A DNA stretch of 64,000 nucleotides from assembly GCA_903858935.1 (NCBI GenBank), contig CAIOKO010000143.1, forward strand, positions 24,841 through 88,840, written 5' to 3'. The position numbers and the translations under genes were made by a program. The notes below the pieces were generated by a model. The model was not told the DNA's origin and searched no databases. It saw only the letters and a program-made list of their open reading frames with translations. This document shows, in pieces, positions 27,381 to 37,163 of this stretch (its first letter is position 1; every line of letters begins with the position of its first letter). The DNA is from an uncultured Schlesneria sp. (GTDB lineage Bacteria > Planctomycetota > Planctomycetia > Planctomycetales > Planctomycetaceae).

Positions 27381-28250
27381 TTACTTCTCATTCTTGACAC
27401 CAGCACCGTCAGGCAGTTCGATCTCTCTTTCAGAGAGATCGAGCCTCAATCCTTCGGTCGGGATTGTTTCTTTCAGCGTCCACATGATCCCCTGGATGAC
27501 TAATCTTCGGTATTCGATCCTTTCCCAGTTCTGATGAAAATGAAGTCCCGAAAACCCGAACGATCGACCGTCATCCTCTCGCTGCCAAGCCCAGGCAACT
27601 GCGTAATTTTCCTGGCCAATTTGTGCGTTCATTAGCACCGTATGTCCGCGACGATGTGCAGGAAATTTCAATGCATAATACAGCTCATCGTGTGCGTGAA
27701 ATGGATTAATTCCGTAAAGGACCGGATGCGGTGTCAATGACGGGACGAGTTGAAAATCGTCGACCTTGTATTTTCGATCTGGACCGCCATGACAGCCACC
27801 AAACAATGAAACAAAATCTGGAATCGGCTCTGCCTCCCGGGTTCCCATCCCCCAATGAAGAGCACTTAATCCCCCGCCGCGTTTAGAGAGGCGCTCAAAT
27901 GCAGCGAGTCGTTCCTTCTCTTCGCTGACCCACGTAGCACCTTCAGTAAGAAACAGAACCGCTGCGTCAGCGCCATCGAGAAGTTCTGGACCGCTGTTCC
28001 AAGGGTTGTCTGCTTGTTCGATGATGACCTTATATTTTCCTAAATCATTAAGAAATTTGGCAATCAACCGGATTCCAGCCATGTACTCGTGAGTTGTTTT
28101 GGGGTGTGTGTCAGGGCGTTGGCCCAGCAATAGGACTCGTTTAGAAGTCGAAGTCCGCGTCACTGGATCGGCCGCGAATATATACGACGACCACGATGAG
28201 AAGGCCAGAGTGAGCGAAATGTAAAATGCAGGCAGGGATTTAGACCGCAT
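27381..28250 (-). CDS. Exported ThuA-like domain protein
   Basis: A 289-residue protein when started at ATG 28250 (track start is eight codons earlier). A Sec signal peptide covers the first ~26 residues (LPAFYISLTLAFSSWSSYIFA). The rest is a ThuA-like, glutamine-amidotransferase-fold domain: KRVLLLGQRPDTHP at the start, DAAVLFLTEG, GGGLSALHWGMG and HDELYYALKFP. ThuA proteins are linked to trehalose and other sugar use, and planctomycetes have many secreted forms, often in polysaccharide or heme-protein contexts. No catalytic cysteine is evident. It ends beside the parS 4 intergenic region. Confidence 0.87.
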   Translation of the reverse strand: MRSKSLPAFYISLTLAFSSWSSYIFAADPVTRTSTSKRVLLLGQRPDTHPKTTHEYMAGIRLIAKFLNDLGKYKVIIEQADNPWNSGPELLDGADAAVLFLTEGATWVSEEKERLAAFERLSKRGGGLSALHWGMGTREAEPIPDFVSLFGGCHGGPDRKYKVDDFQLVPSLTPHPVLYGINPFHAHDELYYALKFPAHRRGHTVLMNAQIGQENYAVAWAWQREDDGRSFGFSGLHFHQNWERIEYRRLVIQGIMWTLKETIPTEGLRLDLSEREIELPDGAGVKNEK

Positions 28251-28442
28251 GTAACACCGTAAAAGTAAACGCAAAAATTGAACCCAGAGCCATCAACGCA
28301 AAAAGGCGACAAGGATCCTCGCAAAAACCTTTTCATCAAGAATACGAAACTTTGAGAAAATCTTGTACGAAATCCGCCGCGAGATTCCACTAATTCAAGA
28401 AAGAGAACCACGGATATTTGTTTGTTGAAAGGCGTGTTTGTC

Positions 28443-30635
28443 ATGCGACTGACTTTGAGAACCCTGTTGGCATATCTAGATGATGTCCTAGAACCTGCAG
28501 ACACGAAAGTCATAGGGATTAAGATTCAAGAGAGTCCGATGGCTCAATTGCTGGTGAGTCGCATTCGAGATGTGATGCGTCGGCGCCGGCTGAAAGCCCC
28601 CGAAGTTTTTGGCCCCGAAATGGGGATCGATCCAAACATTGTCGCCCAGTACCTCGATACAACCTTGCCTGCCGAGCGTTACGCTGATGTGGAACGAGTT
28701 CTACTGGCCTCCGACGAAATGTTGGCTGAGGCTGCGGCATGTCACCAGGTGTTGCCGGTCTGGCTTGCTAATCCGATCGAGGTATCTGCGTCGAGTCGAG
28801 AACGACTCTATGCGCTGGGACCGGTGGATGTTTCGTCGCAGTTATCTCTTACTGCCGACCAATTTTCGCAAGGAGCGAAACTATCGTCCGAACTGGTTGC
28901 AGAACGAAATAGGACGGTGTCGGGCGAGAATGTCAAAGCCGATCCTTCACGTGACGGAGCGACTATCACGGTCCCCGACTATCTCAAACGGACTCCTTGG
29001 TATCAGCGTCTTTTTCCATCGGCACTTGTCGCGTTATTGGTTGTTGCTTGCATCGGCCTGTTGGCTCCTGGAATCATGACTGGTCTTCGGCAAGCCAAAA
29101 ACGAAATTCAACTTCGCGGAGAACGAGATAAAGGGGGGGCACGGAGTGTTACGGATTATCAGTCAAGTTCAAGTGAATCACCACCCTGGGTCATTGACGC
29201 CGATTCACAACTCGCGAACCCCAAGCGAGCGTCGGGGCCTGCACTTGCCAATTCCGATTTGACGAAACTACCGCTCGATCTCGATCCTGTGCCGCCGAAA
29301 GACGATTTTGATGAAATGCAGGTTCCAGCTCCGGCACCATTGACGAATCCAATCGTCGCTGGATCGAATGCAGATAATCTGGTGTCGGACAAATCCACAA
29401 AACAATCTGCGAATTCTGAGCTTCCGCCACCGTCAAATCCGGCTCCGGCTCCTGCCGAAAACGTTGCCGAAGTTCCGATCTCGTACAATTCTAATGAAGG
29501 GGTACTTCTCCATTTTGACGTGCCGAAGCAACGATGGTTTATGGTTCCGCACAGATCCGCGATGAAACCTGGCGAGCTTCTGGCGAATATCGAACCTTTT
29601 GAAACGGTACTCGATTTTGAAAAAGGCAGCCTCAGAACAACACTTCTGGGTGAGACCGTTGTCAATTTAATCAAGCCGATTGAAGTTGGCGTTGCAGGGA
29701 TTGAGGTACGGCGCGGGCGACTATTGCTTCAAAGCAGTCGTTCCAACGAAAACCATATCCACCGAATCGGGATCGCCATTGGAGAAGATCTCTGGAAACT
29801 GGATTTGCTTTCTCAAGAGACTCTGGTCGGATTGGAAGTGGCGCACCGTGAATCGACACAGTTTCAAAAGCTTCAAGAAGGCAATTGGTATCAAGCATCG
29901 CTTTATGTAATAACTGGTTCTGTGCAGTGGACTAATCAGGCAGGCAAAGTTCTGGAAATTGGTGATCATATGGCGTTGAACATTTCACCGGAAAAGAACC
30001 AACAGATTCGTTCGAATCCAATTTCATTCACGGTCGTTCCAGACTGGTGCGACAGCGGGAAACGAAAGGCCTTACCGCTTCGAAAACATCAGTCGCAGGT
30101 GCTGTTTGAGAAGACGTTCGAACTGGATCAGCCGATCGATGCATCGATGATCACTCTCGTGAAGAATTCCAAATTTCCCAAGATCGCGGAGCTGGCGGCA
30201 CAGTGTCTGTCCGCTACAGATAACTATAGCGCACTGGTTGAAACATTAGCAGAATGTCAGCACGAAGAAGCCCGATTTGCAGCTCGCGACGGGTTAAGGC
30301 GTTGGTTGCCGCTTCAACCAGATCGTGGTTTGAAACTGATGAAAGAGTTGGAACTGTTTTATCCGCCTTCAGAAGCCGATGCAATTTATCAGATGATGTG
30401 GGGATTTTCTCGCGAGGACGTCACAAACTCGAAGTCGAATTCCTGGCTATTCATGAATTGGATGCGCAGTACCAAACCAGAAATCCGAGAACTTGCGGAC
30501 TATTGGGTGGAGCGGCTGACCGGCAAGAAAACTGAATACCGCGCCTTGGGCGGAACTGCGGCACAGCGGGAATCTCAGATTCACAGGATGGAAGACCAGA
30601 TCGAGCGAAACAACGGGCTGGTCAAAGCTCCTTAA
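28443..30635 (+). CDS. Large single-span membrane protein, planctomycete-specific
   Basis: About 730 residues when started at ATG 28443 (track start is TTG 28422). The N-terminus MRLTLRTLLAYLDDVLEP and the following ~100 residues, including YLDTTLPAERYADVERVLLASD, recur in planctomycete proteins and resemble an anti-sigma-factor-like cytoplasmic module without a zinc motif. One transmembrane helix lies at about residues 190-210 (LVALLVVACIGLLAPGIM). A proline-rich linker (~residues 265-345) leads to a large extracytoplasmic domain of mixed beta and helix. I cannot assign a function; membrane-bound signalling or envelope stress sensing is a guess from the layout. Confidence 0.75.
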   Translation: MRLTLRTLLAYLDDVLEPADTKVIGIKIQESPMAQLLVSRIRDVMRRRRLKAPEVFGPEMGIDPNIVAQYLDTTLPAERYADVERVLLASDEMLAEAAACHQVLPVWLANPIEVSASSRERLYALGPVDVSSQLSLTADQFSQGAKLSSELVAERNRTVSGENVKADPSRDGATITVPDYLKRTPWYQRLFPSALVALLVVACIGLLAPGIMTGLRQAKNEIQLRGERDKGGARSVTDYQSSSSESPPWVIDADSQLANPKRASGPALANSDLTKLPLDLDPVPPKDDFDEMQVPAPAPLTNPIVAGSNADNLVSDKSTKQSANSELPPPSNPAPAPAENVAEVPISYNSNEGVLLHFDVPKQRWFMVPHRSAMKPGELLANIEPFETVLDFEKGSLRTTLLGETVVNLIKPIEVGVAGIEVRRGRLLLQSSRSNENHIHRIGIAIGEDLWKLDLLSQETLVGLEVAHRESTQFQKLQEGNWYQASLYVITGSVQWTNQAGKVLEIGDHMALNISPEKNQQIRSNPISFTVVPDWCDSGKRKALPLRKHQSQVLFEKTFELDQPIDASMITLVKNSKFPKIAELAAQCLSATDNYSALVETLAECQHEEARFAARDGLRRWLPLQPDRGLKLMKELELFYPPSEADAIYQMMWGFSREDVTNSKSNSWLFMNWMRSTKPEIRELADYWVERLTGKKTEYRALGGTAAQRESQIHRMEDQIERNNGLVKAP

Positions 30636-30668
30636 ACGTCGAAAATAAAGAAGGATCCGCAGGGCATC

Positions 30669-31619
30669 TCACTTCGCGTACGGACTTTTAAAGCCGTCCG
30701 GTTTTACTGCCAGCAAAGACGCATGTACCGTCGGAAGAAGTCGTTCTGCCATATTTCCCAGAATGAATTCCGTGATTCCGTGATGTCCGTGCGTCCCGAT
30801 CACAAGCAGGTCGACGCTATTGGCAGTGATGTACTCAGGAATCACTAAATCTGGCGCTCCACGCAGATATTCGATTTTTACTCCGTGCGGCAACGTTCGA
30901 AAGTCTGTTTGATGAAGTTGATCTTTAAGCTTTTCGTCTGCTGATTGTCGCAGTTTTTCTTCGGCGTAGGCGAGTTTTTCTTTTGATGCTCCTGCCAGAG
31001 TGAGATACCGTAAGTCGGCCAACTCCAGGACATGCAGAACATGTAAACGAGCGCCGATTGCGCGAGCCACTGTGACAGCGACGCGAATCACGGGCAGATT
31101 TGCTGGATCGAGATCTGTAGCAATAGCCACGTCTCGAATTTCTCGCAATTCTGCTGGCTTAACAATCCACACGGGACAAGCTGAATATAGCATCAATTTG
31201 TGAGCAGTGCTGCCAAAAAGAAGTGTTGATGTCCGATGCGACGCTCGGGCTCCAATGATGACCAGGTCGTAGGGGCCTTGTGCACTTTCTTTTGATAGCT
31301 CGTCCCAGGCCGTACCAAAACGAATAACGCTTTCTGCGGGTATACCACTTTTATTTGAGTAGTTTACAAGTTTCGTCAGTACGGCGCTCGCGACATCCTC
31401 CACCGTCTTCAGGATGTTTTCGTGGTCGTGTTCGATCAGCGACTGGCTTTGAGCTGATAGTTCCAGCACCGAACAAAAGGTGACTGTTCCGCCCCAAATC
31501 GCCGCGAGTTGAAGAGCCTCGTCGACGGCCGCTTGCGTTTCATCACTCAACTCAATCGATGCGATTCTGTCTCCATGATGAAGATCAACGCCCACAAGGA
31601 TGTTTTCAATTCGAGTCAT
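30669..31619 (-). CDS. Tandem universal stress protein
   Basis: A 316-residue protein of two UspA domains. The first, about residues 1-155, ends in DLVIIGARASHRTSTLLFGSTAHKLMLYSACPVWIV; the second ends in VDLLVIGTHGHHGITEFILGNMAERLL, which holds the ATP-binding G-x2-G-x9-G-(S/T) type motif in slightly altered form. Tandem Usp proteins act in the cytoplasm in survival of energy or oxidative stress. It converges on the membrane-protein gene with a 33-bp gap. Confidence 0.93.
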   Translation of the reverse strand: MTRIENILVGVDLHHGDRIASIELSDETQAAVDEALQLAAIWGGTVTFCSVLELSAQSQSLIEHDHENILKTVEDVASAVLTKLVNYSNKSGIPAESVIRFGTAWDELSKESAQGPYDLVIIGARASHRTSTLLFGSTAHKLMLYSACPVWIVKPAELREIRDVAIATDLDPANLPVIRVAVTVARAIGARLHVLHVLELADLRYLTLAGASKEKLAYAEEKLRQSADEKLKDQLHQTDFRTLPHGVKIEYLRGAPDLVIPEYITANSVDLLVIGTHGHHGITEFILGNMAERLLPTVHASLLAVKPDGFKSPYAK

Positions 31620-31707
31620 TTATTTAGGTCCCATTGAGTCATCGTGTCGGAGATTGATCAATTCAACCAGCGAATTGAAGCGCGAGCAACCCACGATGAA
31701 CATGGAT

Positions 31708-32907
31708 CTAATTCTGGCGAAAACCTCCAGATCGAACAACTCGACGTTGATCTTTGCTGCTAATTTCGTCCTTGAAATTCGATTGCTGAACATGTGGTCG
31801 TATACTGGAGGGTGATTTCTGTGGATCATCAACCATCGTAGAAAAAGTACTGAGTGTCTCTTTGGTTTGCAGAATCGACTGACCATCGGGGAGATCCATA
31901 ACAAACTCAACTGACCTTTGAATTCGAGAATCCGTAGGAAATCCCGTTCTCCGGTCAAAGCGACACACACCAGAGCTGTGGCCACCCTTTACAAGTACTT
32001 TTAGATCACCATCTGGATTTTGAATCGTGAATGGGTTGGGAGATCCGCTTATCCGACCAGTTAACAGAACTTCATCGGTATTTGTCGAACGTTCTTTCAA
32101 AAAGCACCGAGTGTTTGTCATCATGGGTATCGGTGTCTCGCACGTTTGCGGTTCAAGTTCCCAGACTGCTCCTGTCTCGAAAGTGATATCAGACTGCGAC
32201 GAATTTGATTCGTGCGGTATCAGCCCGATGCTGTCGTCGATAAAGGTCGAGATGTATCCTTCGCCTTTTGTCGACTCCAACTGCCGTTGAAGTATCCCGT
32301 GATATTGTGGCGGGACATTTCGCAAACAACGTTGCAAAAAGTCGTTAAAATCAACGACATCGATCACCTTGTTATTCGGGCCAATCCAGAACGAGAATCC
32401 GTTATTCACAAGACCGGAATAAAGTATCGCTTCGTGAGGGACATGCTCCGCAGGCTGGTCGGACGAGTAAACAATTCGATTGCCTCGAATATTTTGCTCG
32501 TAGCTGATTCGGTGATAACGAGCTGAGATTTGCTTTCGACCATCTTCCAGTACATTGTCAATGGCGAGGGACATCGCGATCTCTGCTCGCGAAGCGCTGA
32601 CATGAACACCCTCTCTGTCCGTCTGGATTAACCGATTTTCTACGGTCTTTGAAAATGGAAACCGGTCACCAATTTTTAGACCTGTTCCAGCCGTCTCCTT
32701 TTTCGGAGGTGAGCCCGATCGCTTCTCATTTGGAATGGCTTCGATCTCATTTTCATCTTCCTGCACCGGCTCATCGATCTCCGACAAATCAATGTCCTCA
32801 TCAGTCGAAGCCGACTGAAAGTAGCTGCATCCTGAATTGAAAAGACACAGTATTGTGACACCAAGAATTGTCACAAGCCTCGTCCATCTCAAAGCTGCCA
32901 ATGACAT
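31708..32907 (-). CDS. Lipoprotein of unknown function
   Basis: A 399-residue protein when started at ATG 32907, favoured by GGAAGG seven bases upstream. The signal peptide ends in the lipobox LFNSGC, so it is a lipid-anchored envelope protein. An acidic linker (DEDIDLSEIDEPVQEDENE) follows and then a beta-rich domain from about residue 70, reminiscent of the DUF6263-type lipoproteins; that match is tentative. The tail is polar. It is divergent from the signal peptidase gene, separated by a 328-bp region in which I find no clear promoter or RNA. Confidence 0.75.
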   Translation of the reverse strand: MSLAALRWTRLVTILGVTILCLFNSGCSYFQSASTDEDIDLSEIDEPVQEDENEIEAIPNEKRSGSPPKKETAGTGLKIGDRFPFSKTVENRLIQTDREGVHVSASRAEIAMSLAIDNVLEDGRKQISARYHRISYEQNIRGNRIVYSSDQPAEHVPHEAILYSGLVNNGFSFWIGPNNKVIDVVDFNDFLQRCLRNVPPQYHGILQRQLESTKGEGYISTFIDDSIGLIPHESNSSQSDITFETGAVWELEPQTCETPIPMMTNTRCFLKERSTNTDEVLLTGRISGSPNPFTIQNPDGDLKVLVKGGHSSGVCRFDRRTGFPTDSRIQRSVEFVMDLPDGQSILQTKETLSTFSTMVDDPQKSPSSIRPHVQQSNFKDEISSKDQRRVVRSGGFRQN

Positions 32908-33235
32908 GAAGCAACCTTCCGTGGTGAAATCTATCTTTGAAGATCGCGTGTATCGACGCGCATGAAAAGCAGGCGGCATTCTTGCCGAGGTCGAAAGATA
33001 CCAATGGATGATATGCGCGCGAAGACGGATCTTCTTCTAGCGACGCGACAGGTTGGTGTGTCGGCGCAATTCATAAAGATCAAATTGCTGCTATTTCCTG
33101 GTTCTTGCCGCTTGAAGTAGAATCATTCGGAACTTCCAGATCTTCGCGGCAGACTAAATCTGCTGTTGAGCGACATTACGTTCTTCGGAGCGCAAAAAGA
33201 TGTGAGGTGTTTTTGAGTATTCACGGTTGGTATTG

Positions 33236-34990
33236 ATGAGTGAACTGTTTCAGCCTTCGCCGAAAAAAGATAAAAATGAGCCGGGCATTTCGGCCATCGA
33301 TCCGGATAAACGCGGAACGATTCGAGCGCTGGTGGAAGCTTTCGTATCTTTGTTTGTCGCAGTCCTCCTGTTCCGAACTTTTGCGGCAGAAGGATATATG
33401 ATCTCGACAGGATCAATGGCGCCGTGTCTTTTGGGTTATCATAAGCGAGTTGTCTGCCCCACGTGCGGTATCACTTTTCCGTTTGGAACGGCATACGATA
33501 CTGATGAAGATCCCGATACAGACATCACGATTGCTGGTCGAAGTCGCGCGGTCTGCCCGAATTGTGGCCAGTCTGGAATTGAGGTTTCAGACGTCCCCCG
33601 AAATCATGGGGATCAACTGCTCGTGAACAAACAGGCTTACCTTTATCAATTACCGAAGCGGTGGGATATCATCGTTTTTCGAAATCCTGGACGCCCGACG
33701 GAAGCATATGTGAAACGTCTCGTCGGATTGCCAGGTGAGCGAATTCAGATCGTTGGTGGCGACATTGTGATCAATGGCCAACTGGCACGCAAGAATTTTG
33801 CTGAGCAATTGGCGACACGAATTCTTGTTCACGATCACGACCGCCGTCCTGCCGACGAAGATACTTTTCGACTTCATTGGGAAGCAGTTAATTTAGACAA
33901 TCATGGTGCTGATCGGTCAACATCAGCGTCGTGGACTGGTAAATTGTCCTCGTTCAGCCTGCATGGCCGTGACGTCAGGCGACCCGACAAAGAGCCGATT
34001 GCCTGGGTCGAATACCACCATTGGATTCGCGCAGGCGGGCTACACGATACGTCGGTACCGCTTTCACATTGGCCTGAAGAGGTCAACTCCGCAGTGATCC
34101 CGACCGCTGGCCTGCGGTTTGAGCCGAAGAAAGGTGAGTTTAGCGTTACGGGAGCCTTGCCAGCGAATGCTGCAAGGAAATTACTTGATTCGACAAATGA
34201 TGACGTATTTCGCAATGCGGTACTGGAGCTTTACGAAGCTTCACATATTGTCACGATCTCAGACGAATACGGCTATAATCCGAGCGACGAATCTGGAGCA
34301 CCAAATGCGGTTCGCGATCTCATGCTTTCAATGAATTTGGAAATGAAGGGTGGCGCAGGCGAGTTCATCATTGAAATGACTAACGGCGCAATGGTGTTTG
34401 ACGTTGTGTTTGATGCTGTTCGGCACGAAGTCTATTTGTATGCCGAGCCGCTACCGGAGGGGATGTCGTTAAACTCAGACTTGATGGGAGCCGGACCAAA
34501 TTCAGAACCTGTTGCCTCAGCACCACTGCCAAAGAAGTTGATGGGGAAGGGGGGACTAATTGAGGTTTCATTGTTCGACAAGCAGATTCTCGTCGCGATG
34601 GACGGCAAGGTCGTGATAGCGCCGTGGAAATTCGAAATCCCTTCAGGTGCTCAGGCCCCTCGAATTCCGGTCCGGTTTGGAGGACGAGGTCTCGACATCA
34701 ACGTCAGTCGTCTTAAGCTGTATCGAGATGTATATTATACGGATACGCGCAGCCGACACGCCGTCAATCGTCCATATGAATTAAATGCCGACGAATTCTT
34801 CGTGCTCGGTGACAACAGCCCAGTTTCACATGACAGTCGTCGGTGGGAAAACCCGGTCGTCAATCGATCGCATCTGGTGGGAAAGCCGTTTCTCGTTCAT
34901 CTCCCTTCAAAACCGGGTAATCTTCGAGTGGGAAATCGCGAATTGCTACTGCGGCTACCAGACTGGGATCGCATCCGGTTCTTGCGGTAA
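33236..34990 (+). CDS. lepB: Signal peptidase I with zinc-ribbon and jelly-roll insertions
   Basis: A 584-residue type I signal peptidase that removes Sec/Tat signal peptides at the outer face of the inner membrane. One helix at about residues 31-48 anchors it. The catalytic serine is S60 in ISTGSMAP and the general base is K160 in AYVKRLVGLPGE; the box E motif GDNSPVSHDSRRW is near residue 525. Two features are unusual. A CPTC...CPNC zinc-ribbon (residues 74-110) is placed directly after the catalytic serine. Between box D and box E is an insertion of about 340 residues whose end (VAMDGKVVIAPW, GLDINVSRLKLYRDVYY) resembles a LamG/DUF1080-type jelly roll. Usual lengths are 180-325. ATG 33236 replaces the track TTG 33227. 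Confidence 0.93.
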   Translation: MSELFQPSPKKDKNEPGISAIDPDKRGTIRALVEAFVSLFVAVLLFRTFAAEGYMISTGSMAPCLLGYHKRVVCPTCGITFPFGTAYDTDEDPDTDITIAGRSRAVCPNCGQSGIEVSDVPRNHGDQLLVNKQAYLYQLPKRWDIIVFRNPGRPTEAYVKRLVGLPGERIQIVGGDIVINGQLARKNFAEQLATRILVHDHDRRPADEDTFRLHWEAVNLDNHGADRSTSASWTGKLSSFSLHGRDVRRPDKEPIAWVEYHHWIRAGGLHDTSVPLSHWPEEVNSAVIPTAGLRFEPKKGEFSVTGALPANAARKLLDSTNDDVFRNAVLELYEASHIVTISDEYGYNPSDESGAPNAVRDLMLSMNLEMKGGAGEFIIEMTNGAMVFDVVFDAVRHEVYLYAEPLPEGMSLNSDLMGAGPNSEPVASAPLPKKLMGKGGLIEVSLFDKQILVAMDGKVVIAPWKFEIPSGAQAPRIPVRFGGRGLDINVSRLKLYRDVYYTDTRSRHAVNRPYELNADEFFVLGDNSPVSHDSRRWENPVVNRSHLVGKPFLVHLPSKPGNLRVGNRELLLRLPDWDRIRFLR

Positions 34991-35106
34991 TCTTCACAGG
35001 AAAAAATCGACTCGCAGTTTCTTCCACGCTGGATGGGTTGAACTTCTGGGTTGGCGAGAGATGATTCGTGGGGTAATTTTGTTGCTTCAGTTTTCGAGCG
35101 TGGAAT

Positions 35107-36099
35107 ATGTTCGACCATCAATCATTATCGACTTCGCGATTATCCGCTGCTTCGAATGACGTGGCTTGTGATGAATCTTCTGAGTGCAACGCGGAAGTTT
35201 CGACTGTGTCTAATGATCAGCTTCGTTTGGATGGTGCCGGTGAACCATGTCCGACCCCATTAGTCTGGCAGGAAATTCGCGAGAAATTTCTGCATGACAG
35301 TACTTCATGGGAGCTTTATCATGGGCCGCATCGGCTGACTGGTCACACATGGGGCGAAGGCCTGCCACTCTATTTCTTAAACAATTTTGCAGCAACAGCT
35401 GAGATGTTTTCCCTCACAGCATGGCTTTTAAAAGATCATTTTCGCTGTGTGGTCTTTGACACGGCAGCGTGTGATCGACGGAAAATCATTAGTAAGAGGC
35501 CGTTAATTTCTGATTTCGCTGATGATTTATTTGCGATTGCTGATCAACATGGCGACCAACAAATATCCGTCTTCGGTGCAGGTTTTGGCGCGGCAGTTGG
35601 ATTGCAGGCGGCGATCAGCAGTCCGCTACGGATTAAACGACTTGTTTTACAACATGGTTTCGCTTCCAGACGATTGTCACTGTCTGAACGTCTCCTAATG
35701 TCAGTCTGTTTGCGTTCCCGCCAGACGTTAGATCGAATGCCGCAGCGCCGTCGGTTTCAAGCGGTTAATCATCAGCCATGGTTTCCACCATTCGATCACT
35801 CGCGATTTGAATTTCTGGTCGACAGCACAGGATCGCTTTTTTTACAGGATCTGGCCCGGCAAGCTTGGGCAGTAAATTCCTTCAATGTCGATTCAAGATT
35901 AAGCGATATCGATTGCCCGGTTTTGTTGCTGAGAACAGAAGGAGAGGGCCGTATGGCAGCGCAATCGCAAGAGGTACTCGAACGCCTTCTGAAAAACCAG
36001 AGAACAGAATGGATGCATTCTGCTGGTCAGCACCCATGTCTCACCCATCCGCATCGTGTCGCCAAGCTGATAAAATCATTCTGTTTGTTTGAATCCTAG
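35107..36099 (+). CDS. Alpha/beta-hydrolase-fold protein lacking the catalytic serine
   Basis: A 330-residue protein with a ~60-residue low-complexity N-terminus, then an alpha/beta-hydrolase fold: LPLYFLNNFAATAEMFSLTAWLL (after strand 3/oxyanion region), CVVFDTAACDRR and the nucleophile-elbow position VFGAGFGAAVGLQ. The normal G-x-S-x-G is G-A-G-F-G here, so the serine is a glycine. The acid site (LLLRTEGEGR) and the His region (SAGQHPCLTHP) are also altered. It is probably a non-catalytic member. No signal peptide. It is co-directional with lepB and the PIG-L gene. Confidence 0.75.
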   Translation: MFDHQSLSTSRLSAASNDVACDESSECNAEVSTVSNDQLRLDGAGEPCPTPLVWQEIREKFLHDSTSWELYHGPHRLTGHTWGEGLPLYFLNNFAATAEMFSLTAWLLKDHFRCVVFDTAACDRRKIISKRPLISDFADDLFAIADQHGDQQISVFGAGFGAAVGLQAAISSPLRIKRLVLQHGFASRRLSLSERLLMSVCLRSRQTLDRMPQRRRFQAVNHQPWFPPFDHSRFEFLVDSTGSLFLQDLARQAWAVNSFNVDSRLSDIDCPVLLLRTEGEGRMAAQSQEVLERLLKNQRTEWMHSAGQHPCLTHPHRVAKLIKSFCLFES

Positions 36100-36254
36100 T
36101 GGAAATTTTAACCGCTCACCGAAAAGAAACGTCAGGTGTTTTGTTTCTCCAAAATAGTGATCATGGGCTCGATGAGTCTTTTCACAGGATTGTTTCTTAG
36201 TAATCACTCGAAATTCGACTCGTAAAATTCCACGCCAAGACGGAGAGGGAAAAA

Positions 36255-36998
36255 ATGTCTACGGAACTCCCGTTGCCTCTAGATGTTCTTGCGGTTGGTG
36301 CACATCCAGATGATGTCGAGATTGCCGTTGGTGGAACGCTGACAAACCTTGTCAGGCAAGGATATCGCGTTGGAATTTGCGATCTGACAAATGGTGAACC
36401 AACTCCCGCAAGCCCCGGCCCGGCAACGCGACTTGCCGAAGCGGCTGAAGCGGCGCGAATTTTGGGTGTCCACATGCGCGAAACGCTGACGCTCCCGAAT
36501 CGCTGTCTGTTTGACTCATTCGCCTCACGAATCGCACTCGCGCGAGTGATTCGTCGATGGCGGCCACAAATCGTGATGGGAATTGCCGGCAAAACTCCAA
36601 TGGCATCCCCAGACCACTGGCAGGCAATGCAGATTACTGACGCAGCTGTCTTTTATAGTCGACTCTCAAAATGGGACGACGAGTTTGCCGATTTGAAGGT
36701 TCACACAGTGAAAAAGCAACTTTGGTATCCGTTGGGACTTTCAACGCTCGATCACCCGGAAATGACCGGGCGATTTATCGTCGATATTTCGGCTGTACTC
36801 GCCGTAAAGCTTGATGCGATCAGAGCCTATGAAACGCAGTTTCCGCCCAGTAAGGATCGAGTATTTCGACTTGTAGAAAGCCAAAATCGGTTTTATGGTG
36901 CGAGCGCAGGGTTTGAAGCCGGCGAAATGTTAATCAGTGCCACAACCTTAGGAATCAGGGACCTCATGCAAACACTTTGCCCGAAGGCGACCGAGTAG
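36255..36998 (+). CDS. PIG-L family deacetylase (BshB1-like)
   Basis: A 247-residue zinc-dependent N-acetyl-sugar deacetylase. The motif [13 protein letters not shown] contains the metal ligands and catalytic aspartate; [21 protein letters not shown] and [14 protein letters not shown] (third ligand histidine) follow in order as in BshB1, which deacetylates GlcNAc-malate in bacillithiol synthesis. Neither bshA nor bshC is in the window, so bacillithiol is inferred from similarity only; other GlcNAc substrates are possible. GAGAGGG directly upstream supports ATG 36255. Confidence 0.87.
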   Translation: MSTELPLPLDVLAVGAHPDDVEIAVGGTLTNLVRQGYRVGICDLTNGEPTPASPGPATRLAEAAEAARILGVHMRETLTLPNRCLFDSFASRIALARVIRRWRPQIVMGIAGKTPMASPDHWQAMQITDAAVFYSRLSKWDDEFADLKVHTVKKQLWYPLGLSTLDHPEMTGRFIVDISAVLAVKLDAIRAYETQFPPSKDRVFRLVESQNRFYGASAGFEAGEMLISATTLGIRDLMQTLCPKATE

Positions 36999-37163
36999 AG
37001 TGAATTCGTGAAATCGTTTTTGCTCAACGCAGGGCTTCCATTCTGTTGCAACGGTCGTAAACTCAATGTGACTAAGAATTACATCTCCATCATCGGCGCA
37101 ATTGGTCGATGAATCTCTGGTAAAAATCACAGATTGACCTTATCGACAGTCAGGTAATGTATC

